6,621 nucleotides of DNA from Gemmatimonadota bacterium (GTDB lineage Bacteria; Gemmatimonadota; Gemmatimonadetes; Gemmatimonadales; Gemmatimonadaceae). The notes below the pieces were generated by a model. The model ran no database searches and was not told where the DNA came from. It worked only from the letters and a program-made list of their open reading frames with translations. This document shows positions 5,047 through 6,621 of the stretch, in pieces. Positions within the stretch are counted from its first letter, which is position 1; every line of letters starts with the position of its first letter. The translations under genes and the position numbers were made by a program. Where the stretch lies: the NCBI GenBank assembly GCA_003142495.1, contig PLMM01000187.1, positions 1-6,621 of the forward strand. Direction: 5' to 3'.

Positions 5047-6621
5047 TGATTGGGGTGAGCCAAATCCGCCGTTTCTTCGTCCGTGGCGGCCCACCCACAG
5101 CATCCGGACGTTCCACACACGTCCGCAGCACGGGCCTGTTCGCGGTACTGCTGCTCGCGCTCCTCGCCACCTTCGCGCTCACGGCGCAGGCGTGGCTGGC
5201 ATCGCGTGCGCAGCGGCGCGCGGCGGAAGAGGCCGTGCGCGACTACGCGCGCTTCGCGGCGAACAACTACTCGTTGGATGCACAGCGCTCACTTCGTCAG
5301 ACGGCGCTGGCGATTTTCTCGTGGCTGGGTGCGAAGAGCAGCCGCCTCGAGGCGGACAGCCTCTACGATCTCAGTGTGCTGCAGAGCGCCGCGGCGGAAG
5401 TGAAAGGGTGTGAGTGCATGTGGGATCCGCAGCCGCTGTACTTCTTTCGCTACGTCCCGTCGACGAAGGAGCTGAAGACCGTCGGGCCGCACACGCCGTC
5501 CGCAATGGAGATGGGCGTGCTGCGCGATTCGGTGCGTGGAGATCCGAAGGAGCCGCTCTTCGCTGCGCCGAAGGTGCTTCGCGGCGCATTCTACATGATG
5601 TCGTTCCAGGACACGCTGGCGGGCGAGCAGATTCTGCTGCTCACTGCGCTGCACGGCGTGCGTGGTGCGCCCGATGCGATCTACGGATTCGCATCGTCGC
5701 TGTCGTCGTTCTCTCCGCGCACCTTTCGCGCGGTGGGCACCATGCAGATGCTGCCGCCGTCGCTGACGAAGGGTGTGAAGAACGACAGCCTGTTCGCGGT
5801 GAAGGTGTTCGACGATCATCGCCTCGTCTACGAATCCCGCTACACGAGCGACACGACGTACGCAGGCTACAGTGGGCTCTGGGGCATGGCGGTCAAGTCG
5901 AAGTCGGTGGTGCAGGTGTCGATTCTCCCGCAGATGGCCTCGCGGCTCCTCATCGGCGGGATGCCGCAGACGCGCGCGCCGCTGCTCTTCGCGCTGTGCG
6001 TGCTCTCGTGCGCGCTTCTGCTCAGCGCTTTCATCATCACGCGGCGCGCGCAGGAGCTCGCCGCCATCCGCGACGACTTCACATCGAGTGTGTCGCACGA
6101 GCTGCGCACGCCGCTGGCGGAGATCATGGTGTACGCGGAGATGCTGCAGCTCGGACGCGTTAGTGCGCCGGGAGAGCGGTCGCACGCTGTGTCGGTGATC
6201 GTGCGCGAGGCGCGGCATCTCACGCATCTCATCGACAATGTGCTGCTTTTCTCGCGCGCATCGCGCGAGCCGCCAACGGCGCCGCCCGCGCATCCGCTGC
6301 CGCTCGCGCCGCTCGTGCACGAGCTGGTGCGCACCTTCGCTCCGCTGGCGCGGCGACAGGGAATCTCGATTCGCGAGGAGCTCGACGAGAGTCTCGCGGC
6401 GGCGATCAGCGCGCCGGTGCTCCGCCACGCGCTGCTCAACCTGCTCGACAACGCCGCGAAGTACGCGCCGCAGTCATCGGTGATCACCGTGCGCACGTCT
6501 CGGCATTGGGAGCAGGTACGGATCTGCGTCGATGATCAGGGCGCGGGGGTTCCGGTCGCGGATCGGCAGCGCATTTGGGAGCCGTACGTGCGGCTGCCGC
6601 GCGGAGTCACCTCGGCCTCGA
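5046..6621 (+). CDS. Membrane sensor histidine kinase (C-terminus cut by window edge)
   Basis: It is the sensor half of a two-component system: autophosphorylation on His, then transfer to a response regulator. The frame is open from 5046 to the window end, 525 residues. Transmembrane helix 1 is at about 29-50. An extracytoplasmic domain of about 260 residues follows, which I do not recognise, containing Cys122 and Cys124 as C-E-C. Transmembrane helix 2 is at about 311-332. The phospho-acceptor His351 is in SVSHELRTPL (348-357), only about 19 residues after helix 2, so there is no room for a HAMP domain. The ATPase domain shows the N box NLLDNAAKYAP (465-475), the G1 box DDQGAGVP (496-503) and an F-box-like RIWEPYVRL (509-517). 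The G2 glycine motif must lie just past the edge. The start is ATG 5046 or GTG 5055; neither has a clear ribosome-binding site. Alanine-rich GC-biased codons match the neighbours. A partner response regulator may follow outside the window. The kinase call is firm; its stimulus is unknown. Confidence 0.92.
   Translation, partial: MIGVSQIRRFFVRGGPPTASGRSTHVRSTGLFAVLLLALLATFALTAQAWLASRAQRRAAEEAVRDYARFAANNYSLDAQRSLRQTALAIFSWLGAKSSRLEADSLYDLSVLQSAAAEVKGCECMWDPQPLYFFRYVPSTKELKTVGPHTPSAMEMGVLRDSVRGDPKEPLFAAPKVLRGAFYMMSFQDTLAGEQILLLTALHGVRGAPDAIYGFASSLSSFSPRTFRAVGTMQMLPPSLTKGVKNDSLFAVKVFDDHRLVYESRYTSDTTYAGYSGLWGMAVKSKSVVQVSILPQMASRLLIGGMPQTRAPLLFALCVLSCALLLSAFIITRRAQELAAIRDDFTSSVSHELRTPLAEIMVYAEMLQLGRVSAPGERSHAVSVIVREARHLTHLIDNVLLFSRASREPPTAPPAHPLPLAPLVHELVRTFAPLARRQGISIREELDESLAAAISAPVLRHALLNLLDNAAKYAPQSSVITVRTSRHWEQVRICVDDQGAGVPVADRQRIWEPYVRLPRGVTSAS

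Noticed and set aside
5414..6163. Plus-strand open frame of 249 codons within the kinase
   Set aside because: Wrong frame relative to the transmembrane, HELRTPL and N-box segments, and composition is typical of a shadow.
5289..6428. Minus-strand open frame of 379 codons opposite the kinase
   Set aside because: Arg/His-rich shadow. The plus strand here carries histidine kinase motifs in a continuous frame.
1..6621. CRISPR arrays, tRNA or rRNA genes, insertion sequences, long direct repeats
   Set aside because: None seen on reading both strands. The frequent GCGCG and TCGCG strings reflect codon bias and do not form ordered repeats.

Overview
The window is GC-rich chromosomal DNA, clearly above 60% G+C, with a strong preference for GCG/CGC/CTC/GTG codons. 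It holds four protein genes packed with only short gaps. The gene content is that of a free-living heterotrophic bacterium degrading lipids and glycerol. The codon style and the kinase type would fit a soil lineage such as Gemmatimonadota, or possibly Myxococcota or Acidobacteriota. That placement is an impression from reading, not an alignment result.

Layout. (1) Positions 1-1431, minus strand: an FAD-dependent glycerol-3-phosphate dehydrogenase (glpD) whose C-terminus runs off the left edge. (2) Positions 1432-1500: a 69-bp divergent control region. (3) Positions 1501-4949, plus strand: a two-gene beta-oxidation operon, fadI (thiolase, trifunctional-protein beta type) and fadJ (enoyl-CoA hydratase / 3-hydroxyacyl-CoA dehydrogenase, alpha type). 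The fadI stop and the fadJ GTG start overlap. (4) Positions 4950-5045: a 96-bp gap with a perfect 18-bp interrupted palindrome and an AT-rich TATAAA patch. (5) Positions 5046-6621, plus strand: the start of a membrane sensor histidine kinase, cut by the right edge just before its last ATP-binding (G2) motif.

How they fit together. FadJ hydrates and oxidises enoyl-CoA, and FadI then cleaves the 3-ketoacyl-CoA to acetyl-CoA. GlpD oxidises glycerol-3-phosphate to dihydroxyacetone phosphate and feeds electrons to quinone. The two transcription units together can process both halves of a glycerolipid, the acyl chains and the glycerol backbone. Whether they are co-regulated is inference. The kinase has a large extracytoplasmic domain that I do not recognise, and nothing ties its stimulus to the lipid genes.

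I did not find a clearly novel biological system. The items most worth a second look are the 18-bp palindrome and unusual start region of the kinase, its unassigned sensor domain with a C-E-C motif and no room for a HAMP domain, and the glpD/fadIJ divergent pairing. No RNA gene, mobile element, CRISPR array or long repeat was seen, and no gene-free stretch exceeds 96 bases.
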